NCBI GenBank assembly: GCA_910579935.1
Contig: CAJTVQ010000011.1
Span: 33,549-97,548 of the forward strand
Reading direction: 5' to 3'
Source: an uncultured Lachnospiraceae bacterium
Lineage (GTDB): Bacteria; Bacillota; Clostridia; Lachnospirales; Lachnospiraceae
DNA: 64,000 nt
In this document: in pieces, positions 8,910 to 17,550 of the stretch
Layout of the letters: the number at the start of each line of letters is the position of its first letter
How positions within the stretch are numbered: the first letter of the stretch is position 1
Translations under genes and position numbers: made by a program
Notes under the pieces: generated by a model
Told to the model about the DNA's origin: nothing
The model's input: the letters and a program-made list of their open reading frames with translations, nothing else
Databases searched by the model: none

Positions 8910-10151
8910 TTACTGCGCTGCTTCGTCTGTCCCGTTCTCTTCCGGTGCGCTCCCGCTCTCTGTTTCCACAGTCAGATACTTCAATTCACCTTTATTATCC
9001 GTAATGTTATATCCCTCTATCAGGCTATTGACATAATCCGAGGTTTTCTGGCTTGCAATGGTATTGGAAATATTTTCATCATCGGCTTCGTCATAATACC
9101 GGTTTATAAATTGCACTACATAGCACCGGTTTCCTTCCGTATCCTCTATAACGGTAATGTCTCCTTCCGCTCTTCCGTCTTCATACAGCCAGTCGCTGAT
9201 GGCAGCCGGTGTTCCGGAATAGTATGCACCCTCCCGAAGGGATGCATCTGTCTCGGAATCTTCATAAGAAGCTTTATTTTCTTCCGTTGCATTCTCCACA
9301 CAAAGTTCCTTAAAATCAGCCCCTCCCTGACGGGCCTCCAACATAGCCTCTGCTTTACTTTTAGCATCTGACATTGCTTTATTTACTTCTTCCTCCGAAG
9401 CGCCTTCGGCAGCTTCCGCATCAAATATAAAACTTCTGTAATCTACTTTGTCATAGCTTTGCACATTCTGCTCATAATACTCTTTAATTTCCTGTACCCC
9501 AGGTGCATTCTGCTCAATGAGGTGATCATAATATGCATTTGAAAGTATACCTTCTTTTAAATAAGGTTCCATATTCTTCTCTGTAGCATATTCACCATAA
9601 ATCGTTTTATAGTATTCTTTTACCGATACTCCTGCAGATTCCGCACCTGTCTGCAAACTGCTGACCGCAACGGCATATTCTTCCCCCGTATCATAGGTGA
9701 AACCATTAGCTGCTGCATCATCCGTCAATGCCTTTGTCTGCTTAATCTGTTCTACCGTCAGTTCATCAAAAAAGTCCTTCCAGGTCAGATTCTCCGTATA
9801 CTGCTGATTTGCCAAATCAGATGTCGTATCTACGCCCATATAAGACATTAAACTAGAATAATTATTTAATGTAGCCTGATAATAATAATCATATTCCAGT
9901 TTTGTTACCTTATGGTTTCCTATTGTCACATAGGCATCTTTTGTCGCCGATCTTTTATTCCAAACAGACACTCCGACAGAACCTGCGATTGCCGCCATGA
10001 TCACTACGCATACCGCAATCAGGCTGATGCGGAATATTTTTTCATCCCGCTTGTCTTTTTCTTCCTGCTTTCTTCTTGCTTCCATCTTGCGGTCATATTT
10101 GGTCTGAATCTTCTGCCCATTCTCCGCCTGCGGCTTATTTTTCTTTGCCAT
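8910..10151 (-). CDS. Membrane-anchored SurA/PrsA-like foldase (peptidylprolyl isomerase family)
   Basis: 413 residues. A basic N-terminal cytoplasmic stretch (about 1-40) precedes a single membrane segment at about 43-65 (SLIAVCVVIMAAIAGSVGVS), so the bulk faces the cell surface. The extracytoplasmic part resembles the SurA N-terminal chaperone domain. It is followed by a parvulin-like region around DFKELCVENA and YVVQFINRYYD, and an acidic tail. Such proteins help exported proteins fold. Whether it has isomerase activity cannot be read from sequence. It is monocistronic, with its own terminator, and an inverted repeat lies over its promoter region. Confidence 0.75.
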   Translation of the reverse strand: MAKKNKPQAENGQKIQTKYDRKMEARRKQEEKDKRDEKIFRISLIAVCVVIMAAIAGSVGVSVWNKRSATKDAYVTIGNHKVTKLEYDYYYQATLNNYSSLMSYMGVDTTSDLANQQYTENLTWKDFFDELTVEQIKQTKALTDDAAANGFTYDTGEEYAVAVSSLQTGAESAGVSVKEYYKTIYGEYATEKNMEPYLKEGILSNAYYDHLIEQNAPGVQEIKEYYEQNVQSYDKVDYRSFIFDAEAAEGASEEEVNKAMSDAKSKAEAMLEARQGGADFKELCVENATEENKASYEDSETDASLREGAYYSGTPAAISDWLYEDGRAEGDITVIEDTEGNRCYVVQFINRYYDEADDENISNTIASQKTSDYVNSLIEGYNITDNKGELKYLTVETESGSAPEENGTDEAAQ

Positions 10152-10214
10152 TGGTGATGATCCTCCTCTTATCTTACATACTTTTCATGATACCCTTTCT
10201 TTTAGCCGTTTATC

Positions 10215-10276
10215 ATTATACACCTCAATTGTGATATCCGTGTGAATTTTCCGTTTCTGCCGTTTGTATCACAATT
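10215..10276 (-). promoter_or_regulatory. Promoter region of the PrsA-like gene with 10-bp inverted repeat
   Basis: AATTGTGATA (10227-10236) and TATCACAATT (10267-10276) are perfect inverted repeats separated by 30 bp, about four helical turns centre to centre. A TATAAT -10 box on the minus strand sits at 10215-10220 with no good -35 box. The arrangement suggests binding by a dimeric regulator. The remaining bases up to the flotillin terminator are AT-rich and show nothing else. Confidence 0.5.
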
Positions 10277-10382
10277 ATACGCATTGTTTTTTATTATACT
10301 CTGTGTGGAAGGGGTTTGTCGATATTTTTTTATTGATTTGTTTCCTTACGCAGCCCGTGTGCCTCTTAGCGGCATACTTATA

Positions 10383-10417
10383 AAACACCGGCAGGAGATA
10401 TATACCCCTGCCGGCGT
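10383..10417 (-). terminator. Terminator of the flotillin gene
   Basis: CCGGCAGG and CCTGCCGG arms around a short loop, ending on the minus strand in GTTTTAT. It is about 32 bp beyond the flotillin stop codon. Confidence 0.75.
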
Positions 10418-10448
10418 GTCCGAACTGTTATAATCAGTAATCTTTCCC

Positions 10449-11969
10449 TTACGTACTCACAGCGCCATCCATTTCCTTCGCTACTGCCGCCGCCACCGCT
10501 GCATTCACGGCTTCCCTGCTCTCCCCGTCACCAACCGCAATGTTAATATTCCGGTTTACCTTTGCGTCATATGTCCCTGCTTTGACGATTTCCGCAAGGT
10601 CAATTCCCACTGTATCTTTCATTGTTTCAAACAGCCTTGCCATCACTGCCGGAACATTGTCCGCTACGGAACTGACACCGTTGGACTGGTCGCCTCCTCC
10701 GATAATCGTAATCTTATCAATCTGGGTGAGAGGTTCAGCAATCTTGGCCGCAATCTCCGGCAGAACACCGATCAGCATCTCTGCCATGGCCGCATTATTA
10801 TACTTCTGGTAAGCCTCCGCCTTTTTCTCCATGGCCTCCGCTTCCGCAATACCTTTTGCACGGATTGCTTCCGCTTCCGCTTCACCTACCATACGGATTC
10901 CGGCAGCTTCCTGCTCTTTTGCAAATTTCTGTGCTTCCGCTTTTGCCTTCATGGCATCTGCTTCTCTTTCCTGCTCGAACTTCTCGGCTTCCGCCTTTCT
11001 CTGCCTTTCATACAGTTCCGCATCGGACTGCTGCTGGCGGGCGAACCGGTCGGCTTCCGCTCTCTTGCGCACTTCCGCATCCAGGGCTTTTTCCCTTACC
11101 TGCGCTTCCCTCTCTTTTAAGGTAACTTCTTTTTCCTGCTTTGCAATGCTTGCTTCCGCCGTAGCGACTTCTATCGTCTTTCTCTGTTCCTGTTCCTGAA
11201 TACTGTAAGCCGCGTCCGCTTCCGCTTTTTTCGTATCCTCTAATTTCTTTAACTCGGACTTTTGCAGGGAAAGTTCATTGTTCTTCTTGGCAATTTCCCT
11301 CTCCGCATTGATGCGGGCATCATTTGCCTGGCGGTCCGCTTCCGCTTTGGCCACGGCAATTTCTTTCTCCGCTTCCGCTTTGGCAATGGCTGCCTTTTTC
11401 TTAATCTGTGAAATATTATCAATACCTAAATCATCGATCACGCCGTTGCTGTCAGCAAAATTCTGAACGTTAAAGCTGACTATGTCAAGACCCATGGCTG
11501 CAAGATCAGGTTCTGCATTTTCCTTTACCAGATTGGCAAATTTTTGTCTGTCGCTGACCATCTCCTCCAGTCTCATACGCCCGACGATTTCTCTCATGTT
11601 GCCTTCCAGCACTTCTCTTGCAATGCCGGCTATGTACTGCGTATTCTGGTTCAGGAAATTCTCCGCCGCCAGCGCCAGTCTCTGGGGCTCGCTGCTGATC
11701 TTCACGTTCACAGCGGCATCCACCTGAATATTGATATAATCCGCAGTAGGAACTGCATTGGACGTCTTAACGTCAATGGCGATCAGTTTCAGGCTCAGTT
11801 TATCCATCCGCTCCAGATACGGGATTTTTATACTTGCCTTTCCGATAATGGTTCTTTTGTTCAATCCGGAAATAATAAATGCCGTATCCGGCGGCGCTTT
11901 CTTGTAACCTGTTACAAGGATGATGACTACGAGCACAACTACCATTCCGCCTATTATAAAACCTATCAT
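10449..11969 (-). CDS. Flotillin family SPFH-domain membrane protein
   Basis: 506 residues. A hydrophobic N-terminus (about 3-20, GFIIGGMVVVLVVIILVTGY) inserts in the membrane. An SPFH/Band 7 domain follows to about residue 185 (IDVKTSNAVPTADYINIQVD, AREVLEGNMREIVGRM). Then comes a long coiled coil of EA/KA repeats to about 390 and a conserved flotillin end (AEMLIGVLPEIAAKIAEPL, ITIIGGG). Flotillins organise ordered membrane microdomains and scaffold signalling and secretion proteins. It is transcribed after the kinase-like gene with a 23-bp gap, so the two are probably co-transcribed. Confidence 0.93.
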   Translation of the reverse strand: MIGFIIGGMVVVLVVIILVTGYKKAPPDTAFIISGLNKRTIIGKASIKIPYLERMDKLSLKLIAIDVKTSNAVPTADYINIQVDAAVNVKISSEPQRLALAAENFLNQNTQYIAGIAREVLEGNMREIVGRMRLEEMVSDRQKFANLVKENAEPDLAAMGLDIVSFNVQNFADSNGVIDDLGIDNISQIKKKAAIAKAEAEKEIAVAKAEADRQANDARINAEREIAKKNNELSLQKSELKKLEDTKKAEADAAYSIQEQEQRKTIEVATAEASIAKQEKEVTLKEREAQVREKALDAEVRKRAEADRFARQQQSDAELYERQRKAEAEKFEQEREADAMKAKAEAQKFAKEQEAAGIRMVGEAEAEAIRAKGIAEAEAMEKKAEAYQKYNNAAMAEMLIGVLPEIAAKIAEPLTQIDKITIIGGGDQSNGVSSVADNVPAVMARLFETMKDTVGIDLAEIVKAGTYDAKVNRNINIAVGDGESREAVNAAVAAAVAKEMDGAVST

Positions 11970-11992
11970 TTTTTATACCTGTTTCCTTTCTG

Positions 11993-12586
11993 TCAGCCTT
12001 TTACTGCTTCCTCCAGCAGTCTGATGCATAAATCCATTCCCAGCTTTCCGCTGTCCATGGACAATCCGAAGTATTTCGGACTTCCCCATTCCCATTTTGT
12101 CACGGAATTGAAAAATCCGCTTCTTCTCTTATCGATCTTTTTCAAAGTACTCTCGGCCTCGGACTCTTTCAGACCTTCCTTCTCCATCGCCCTTTTAATC
12201 CTCTTATCCGTATCCGCATGGATAAATACTCTGAGGCAGTCTTCCCTTTCCCGCAAAATATATCCTGCCGCACGTCCTACAATCACGCATCCTCCTTCTT
12301 CCGCAGCCTTTTCTATAATATTCTTTTCCGCCTCAAACAATTTTTCCGTCAATGATAAATTCTTGTCATTCCCTCCGATCGGAGTCTTGGAAAGATTGAA
12401 AATAAAACTGCCGGTTGGGGTTTCCTCTAAATTCTCAATATAAATAGACGCAATCTGAAGTTCCTGTGCCGCTTTTGTCAGAATATTGCGGTCATAAAGT
12501 TTATACCCCAGGGCACTTGCCAGTTTCTTTCCGATTTCGTTGCCTCCGCTGGCATATTCGCGTTCAATGGTTATCACATGATACAT
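11993..12586 (-). CDS. Cytidylate kinase-like family protein
   Basis: 197 residues starting MYHVITIEREYASGG. The glycine-rich loop ASGGNEIGKKLA (about 11-22) and later CVIVGRAAGYILRER and VFIHADTDKRIKRAM fit the cytidylate-kinase-like family, which is common in Clostridia and distinct from Cmk. The true phosphate acceptor is unknown. Start 12586 is preferred because GGGAG lies 8 bp upstream. An ATG 18 bp further out has no ribosome site. It sits upstream of the flotillin gene. Confidence 0.85.
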   Translation of the reverse strand: MYHVITIEREYASGGNEIGKKLASALGYKLYDRNILTKAAQELQIASIYIENLEETPTGSFIFNLSKTPIGGNDKNLSLTEKLFEAEKNIIEKAAEEGGCVIVGRAAGYILREREDCLRVFIHADTDKRIKRAMEKEGLKESEAESTLKKIDKRRSGFFNSVTKWEWGSPKYFGLSMDSGKLGMDLCIRLLEEAVKG

Positions 12587-12821
12587 TCTGCTCACTCCCT
12601 TCATTTTATGTAAAATAATTGTATCTGCTACTATATTTTATTATAGACAATTCATCTGTTTTCTTCAATTCTTTTTTACAAAATTCCAAAAACTTTCATA
12701 ATATTTGACAATATTTTTTTCATATGATAACACTATAATAGCATCTGGAAATTATTCCGGCATTAGATACATCCGACTGTAAACCAAACCGCAGGAACAA
12801 AGAAAGGCAGAAGCTGCAGAC

Positions 12822-13416
12822 ATGATTACCAATGAAATCATCAACCGCGCCATTGACTATATTTTACAGCATATCAGTGAAGAGCTGTCTATTGAGGACG
12901 TAGCGGAATACTGCCATTTTTCAAAATTTCATTTCAGCAGGATGTGAAATGGAATCCTTAGAAGAATGCAGCCGGAAAATTATGATAAAAGAACTGCCTG
13001 ACTTTTTTGTATTATACGAACGGAGAATCGGTAATTACCGGTCGCTTAGCGGACAATGGAGTGATTTTCTTGAAAAATACCGGAACTATATCACGAACCA
13101 TACAGTATTTTTAGAACGGACATTTGACGACCCATCCATAACGGATACGGATACCTGCCTTTATGATATCTGCATGAGCGTGGACAAAAACTGTACACTG
13201 GAAAATACCTGCACCATACAGGGCGGAACCTGTGCAGTATATCCTTTTCGGGGACTGGCAAAACATATCTATGCCGCTTACCAAACCATTTTCAATATAT
13301 GGCTTCCGCAGTCACGCTATACATTGGACAACCGCTGCGGCTTTGATATCTACCGCACTATTGACTGTGATTCCATGTATATGGAGCTAGATATCTGTCT
13401 GCCTGTGAAATCATAA
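12822..13416 (+). pseudogene. AraC-family regulator with GyrI-like domain, internal deletion
   Basis: The first 41 codons (from ATG 12822, MITNEIINRAIDYILQHISE) are the first helix-turn-helix half of an AraC regulator, ending HFSRM then TGA. One base later another frame opens (from ATG 12949) and encodes about 155 residues of a GyrI-like effector-binding domain (KELPDFFVLYERRIGNY). The second HTH half and linker, roughly 80 residues in intact relatives, are missing and the frame has shifted. The intact AraC-GyrI gene at 14630 shows the full layout. The TGA-A-ATG junction could allow reinitiation of the effector domain alone, so a small residual product is possible. Confidence 0.8.
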
Positions 13417-13537
13417 AAGCAAGAATTCAGAAGTTTCCATTTCCATTCCCTGCTATTATAAATACTGCTCTGAAACAATTCCAAACTAACTTCCATCACA
13501 TTAAAATTCAATACTTCAGAAAAAGGAGAAACCATTC

Positions 13538-14458
13538 ATGAACTTGGAAAACATAAGACAGCACACCATAAAAACCATTCTGCAATTTTCTGTCCCATCC
13601 ATTATTGCAATGGTCTTAACTTCCCTGATCACCGTTGCAGACGGATTTTTCATCGGAAACTATATTGGAAAAGACGGCATCGCCGCCGTAAACTTAGGCC
13701 TTCCGGTTATCTACCTGTTTCTCGCGATCGGGCTGATGGTATCGGTAGGAGGCGTCTCCATTGCAGGTATGTCGCTCGGCGCAAAAGATTTTGCGAAATG
13801 CAATCAGATATTCCGCCAGACCATATTCACTACCGCCCTGCTCGCTGTCCTTACGGGTTTATTTGTCTGCATCTTTTTTGAATCCATGCTTGACTTTCTG
13901 AGAGCGGAAGGCTGTGTCAGGGAATATTTCCGGACTTATTACAGGATTATGCTTTTAGAACTTATCCTGATGGTCGTTAACTCTTCCTTCGGCATGTTTA
14001 TCCGAGGGGAAGGAAATCCGCAGTTTTATATGAAAATCAACATTTTAAGTATTTTTACCAATATTATCCTGGATTATGTATTTGCAGGCATCTTTCAGAC
14101 AGGTGTCGCCGGAATTGCCGCCGCCTCCCTGATTTCCGCCATCCTTTCCCTGATCTGTATTTTATGGTACTTCAGAAAAAGAGCCAAAATATACCGTCTC
14201 GAAGCCATATCCTTTTCCGCGGAGATATTAAAAACCACTTTCCTAAACGGCAGCTCCGAATTCATAGGGGAAATGTCCACCGGAATCGCAATGTTTGCGT
14301 ATAATTTCGTAATCATGAGAAAAATCGGCGTAGACGGCGTAACCGCTTTTACCATCGTTGGATACATCTCTTATGTCTTCAGCGAGAATAAGGTATCTTG
14401 TATAAGTTTAGAAAAATTGATATTATTTTTTAAATGCACATTTACAATGGTTTATTGA
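13538..14458 (+). pseudogene. MATE family efflux transporter, C-terminally truncated
   Basis: The N-terminal ~283 residues match MATE multidrug/Na+ antiporters (QFSVPSIIAMVLTSLITVAD, GVAGIAAASLISAILSL), with about eight membrane helices. After YISYVFS, at about base 14388, the sequence changes to AT-rich DNA and the frame ends after 24 unrelated residues. Full MATE proteins have about 450 residues and 12 helices, so this one should not transport. The start is supported by AAAAAGGAGAAA upstream. Together with the broken AraC gene before it, it looks like a regulator-transporter pair lost by recombination. Confidence 0.82.
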
Positions 14459-14663
14459 TGATCCGATCGATTATATTCATAAAATAAATGGTACAGATAA
14501 GGATTTGGCTGCGCATTTTAAAATCATAAAGAAATATGGCGTTGTATTTAAAATGGACATAAATAAGCACAAAATGTCAGGAATTTTTACTGAACATCCT
14601 ATAAAATACATGATAGAAGGAGACAGCGTATGGAATGGGTACAGTCAATTAATAAGGCAATAG
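14421..14663 (+). other. Unidentified gene remnant (C-terminal frame)
   Basis: A frame open after the TGA at 14418 runs to TAG 14661 and has coding-like composition (DDPIDYIHKINGTDKD, then AAHFKIIKKYGVVFKMDI). It has no plausible start and lies directly at the MATE truncation point, so it is probably the 3' end of a foreign gene brought in with the downstream AraC gene, which it overlaps by 34 bp. I do not recognise the family. Confidence 0.4.
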
Positions 14664-15496
14664 AATATATGGAAAATCACTTGACGGAAGATATACATTG
14701 CGAAGATGTTTCCAAATATGTGCATATTTCATCGTTTCATTTCCAAAGAGTGTTTAACCTTTTAACAGGTATGACTGTGGGCGAATACATTAGAAAAAGA
14801 AGGCTGTCCTTAGCGGGAGAAGAATTAACAAGGCAAAACACAAAAGTTACTGATGTTGCATTTAAGTATGCTTATAATTCTCCGGAAAGCTTTACGAAAG
14901 CTTTTACCAGATTTCATGGGATTACTCCAAGCCAGGTCAAAAAGGGAAATGAACTGAAATCCTTTAATAAGCTTGTTGTTAAAATATCAGTGGAAGGTGG
15001 TACCGTCATGGATTATCGCATTGAGAAAAAAGAAGAATTCAGACTGCTTGTATATGCTAAAATGTTTACGGAAGAAAGCAGCGAAAAAGGAATTCCCGCG
15101 TTTTGGGAAGAGTATTATCAAAATGAAATATATAAAAAGGCACCGGGATATTTAGGTATTTGCGCCCAGGAAAAAGACAGCGCTGAAGAATTTATGTACG
15201 GAATAGGATGCGATGCCGGGGATGTGAAAGAAATACCGGAAGGTTTTCACATTATCAGTATTCCGGCTTATACATGGGCTATTTTTAAATGTGTAGGACC
15301 AACACCGGATGCGATTCAAAAAACGTGGGAAAATATTTACCGTGAATGGCTTCCGGGAGCAGATTATGAATTGATCCCTGATTATGATATTGAAAACTAT
15401 TTACCGGGAGACAACTCTTCTTGTGATTATGTCAGCGAAATATGGATTCCCGTAACGGAGAGAAAGAATGGAAAAAGTGAAGCAAAAAGCGTTTGA
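14630..15496 (+). CDS. AraC family transcriptional regulator with GyrI-like effector domain
   Basis: 288 residues. Residues 1-105 form an AraC/XylS double helix-turn-helix (VQSINKAIEYMENHLTED, DVAFKYAYNSPESFTKAF). Residues about 120-285 form a GyrI-like small-molecule-binding domain (YRIEKKEEFRLLVYAKMF, EIWIPV). Such proteins activate efflux or metabolic genes on binding a ligand. GAAGGAGA precedes the ATG at a good distance. It is intact, in contrast to the deleted relative at 12822. The target genes are unclear because the adjacent transporter is truncated. Confidence 0.92.
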   Translation: MEWVQSINKAIEYMENHLTEDIHCEDVSKYVHISSFHFQRVFNLLTGMTVGEYIRKRRLSLAGEELTRQNTKVTDVAFKYAYNSPESFTKAFTRFHGITPSQVKKGNELKSFNKLVVKISVEGGTVMDYRIEKKEEFRLLVYAKMFTEESSEKGIPAFWEEYYQNEIYKKAPGYLGICAQEKDSAEEFMYGIGCDAGDVKEIPEGFHIISIPAYTWAIFKCVGPTPDAIQKTWENIYREWLPGADYELIPDYDIENYLPGDNSSCDYVSEIWIPVTERKNGKSEAKSV

Positions 15497-15560
15497 ATAT
15501 TTTATACAATGATATATCTTGTAACTTTTTTTCTTATTTTGTCATGCATCCGCAAACCCC

Positions 15561-15589
15561 TTGTATTCCTTTTTTTCTATTGTTATACT
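15561..15589 (+). promoter_or_regulatory. Promoter of nagBA
   Basis: TTGTAT (15561-15566) and TATACT (15584-15589) are 17 bp apart, 42 bp before the nagB start codon. No NagR- or YvoA-type palindrome was recognised between them. Confidence 0.6.
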
Positions 15590-15630
15590 GAAATCGGAAC
15601 ATTAACACCATAATAAAAGGAGAAGGGGTT

Positions 15631-16356
15631 ATGAAAATTATTCAAGCAGAAAACTATGATCAGATGAGCCATATCGCGGCAAACTACATTTCCGCACAGA
15701 TTACCTTAAAACCAGATTGTGTCCTCGGACTCGCCACAGGTTCCTCACCGGTAGGCACTTACCAGCAGTTAATCAGGCAGTATCAGGCGGGAGACCTGGA
15801 TTTTTCCGAAGTTTCCAGTATAAATTTGGATGAATACCGGGGACTTTCACCGGAAAATGACCAGAGTTACCGTTATTTTATGGATACCAACCTTTTTAAC
15901 CATGTAAATATTGACAAAAACCGTACTTATGTTCCCGACGGTCTGGAACCGGATTCGCATAAAGCATGTAGGGACTATGATGCCATTATACGAACTCACG
16001 GTAGCATCGACCTTCAGCTTTTGGGATTGGGAAATAACGGACATATAGGCTTTAATGAGCCTGCCGATACTTTTGCCAAGGGAACCCATTGCGTCGATCT
16101 AACACCAAGTACCATCCAGGCCAACGCACGTTTTTTTGCTTCCATGGATGAAGTCCCGAAACAGGCATATACTATGGGCATACAGTCCATCATGCAAGCA
16201 AAAAAGATACTTGTCATCGTAAGCGGAACGGCAAAAGCCGGAATCGTTAAAGAAGCTTTCACCGGACCGGTCACTCCGCAGGTTCCGGCTTCCATACTTC
16301 AGCTTCACCCGGATGTAACCGTTGTTGCTGACAAGGATGCCCTCTCCCTTTTGTAA
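15631..16356 (+). CDS. nagB: Glucosamine-6-phosphate deaminase
   Basis: NagB converts glucosamine-6-phosphate to fructose-6-phosphate and ammonia, the last step of N-acetylglucosamine use. The 241-residue protein shows LGLATGSSPVGTYQQL, NLDEYRGL, and the strongly conserved LGLGNNGHIGFNEPA, which carries active-site residues. Length is normal for the family. AAAAGGAGAAGGGG precedes the ATG. nagA follows 21 bp later, giving a two-gene catabolic operon. Confidence 0.97.
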   Translation: MKIIQAENYDQMSHIAANYISAQITLKPDCVLGLATGSSPVGTYQQLIRQYQAGDLDFSEVSSINLDEYRGLSPENDQSYRYFMDTNLFNHVNIDKNRTYVPDGLEPDSHKACRDYDAIIRTHGSIDLQLLGLGNNGHIGFNEPADTFAKGTHCVDLTPSTIQANARFFASMDEVPKQAYTMGIQSIMQAKKILVIVSGTAKAGIVKEAFTGPVTPQVPASILQLHPDVTVVADKDALSLL

Positions 16357-16377
16357 ACAGGAAGGAGTAATATAAAT

Positions 16378-17550
16378 ATGCTCATAAAAAATGGTTTCGT
16401 ATTTACGGAAGCACAAAAATTTCTTCCCCTCTCCATCCGGACGGACAACGATATCATAACTGAACTGATAAGGGAAGAAAGCGGAATACAGCAGACAGAA
16501 GAAAAGGAACCCGTAATTGACGCTGCCGGATGTTATGTCATTCCCGGCTTAACCGATATCCATTTCCACGGCTGTGACGGATATGATTTTTGTGATAACA
16601 GCCTGGAATCCTGCAAAGCCATTGCATCCTTTTGCTTAAAAAACGGCGTGACTTCCATCTGTCCTGCAACCATGACCATGCCGGCGGAAACCTTGGACGG
16701 AATCTGCGAAACGGCGGCTTCCTTTTTTTCCATACAGTCCGGACGGCAGACAGAAAAACAGGAAGACAGGAGTTATGCCGACCTGATCGGTATCCATATG
16801 GAGGGGCCTTTTATCAGCAGGGCAAAAAAGGGTGCACAGAATGAAGCCCATATCCTTCCCCCTGACAGCGCCCTTATCGAACGCTGGCTGAACCTTTCCA
16901 ACGGACTGGTGAAACTGGTATCACTTGCACCGGAACTGCCGGGTGCTCTTTCCTGTATCGAATCCTGCAAAAATAAAACAGCTTTTTCTGTTGCCCATAC
17001 GGAAGCAGACTATGCCGCGGCAAAAGCAGCCATGGACGCAGGAGCGCTGCATGTCACCCATCTGTACAATGCCATGCCTCCTTTCCATCACAGGGACAGC
17101 GGAGTCATCGGCGCGGCATCTGACACGAAAAACTGCTATGTGGAACTGATCTGCGATGGACTGCATATTTCAGCGCCGGTAGTCCGCGCCACCTTCCGCC
17201 TGTTTGAAGGACGTGTCATCCTGATCAGCGACAGTATGCGTGCAGCCGGAAAACCTGACGGCACGTATACCTTGGGAGGACAGGAAGTTACCGTAAAGAA
17301 AAACAAAGCTACCCTTTCGGACGGTACGATTGCAGGAAGCGTAACACCGCTTTTTCAATGTATGCTTACTGCCGTTTCCATGGGTATTCCTTTGGAAACC
17401 GCCGTTGCGGCTGCTACTGTCAATCCCTGCCGTTCTATTGGTATGGATCACCTTTATGGAAGTATCTCCCCCGGAAAAAAAGCCCACTTTCTCCTTTTAG
17501 ACAGAGAAACCTTACAAATAAAACGCATCATAAAAGGGGCTGTCGGGTAA
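16378..17550 (+). CDS. nagA: N-acetylglucosamine-6-phosphate deacetylase
   Basis: NagA removes acetate from GlcNAc-6-phosphate to feed NagB. The 390-residue amidohydrolase has the metal motif HFHGCDGYDF, IHMEGPFIS, VAHTEADYAAAK, HLYNAMPPFHHRDSG and the catalytic-Asp segment ISDSMRAAG. All key regions are present. The last codons (GAVG and stop) appear to come from the end of an IS1182-type element that begins at 17536, so the native C-terminus may be slightly altered. The catalytic domain is unaffected. Confidence 0.95.
   Translation: MLIKNGFVFTEAQKFLPLSIRTDNDIITELIREESGIQQTEEKEPVIDAAGCYVIPGLTDIHFHGCDGYDFCDNSLESCKAIASFCLKNGVTSICPATMTMPAETLDGICETAASFFSIQSGRQTEKQEDRSYADLIGIHMEGPFISRAKKGAQNEAHILPPDSALIERWLNLSNGLVKLVSLAPELPGALSCIESCKNKTAFSVAHTEADYAAAKAAMDAGALHVTHLYNAMPPFHHRDSGVIGAASDTKNCYVELICDGLHISAPVVRATFRLFEGRVILISDSMRAAGKPDGTYTLGGQEVTVKKNKATLSDGTIAGSVTPLFQCMLTAVSMGIPLETAVAAATVNPCRSIGMDHLYGSISPGKKAHFLLLDRETLQIKRIIKGAVG

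Noticed and set aside
10831..11199. Long plus-strand open frames opposite the flotillin gene
   Set aside because: The EA/KA repeat codons of flotillin leave other frames open. The products are low-complexity and no ribosome site is present.
15497..15630. Possible glmS-type or other riboswitch ahead of nagB
   Set aside because: The leader is only about 40 bases after the predicted promoter and shows no conserved riboswitch core.
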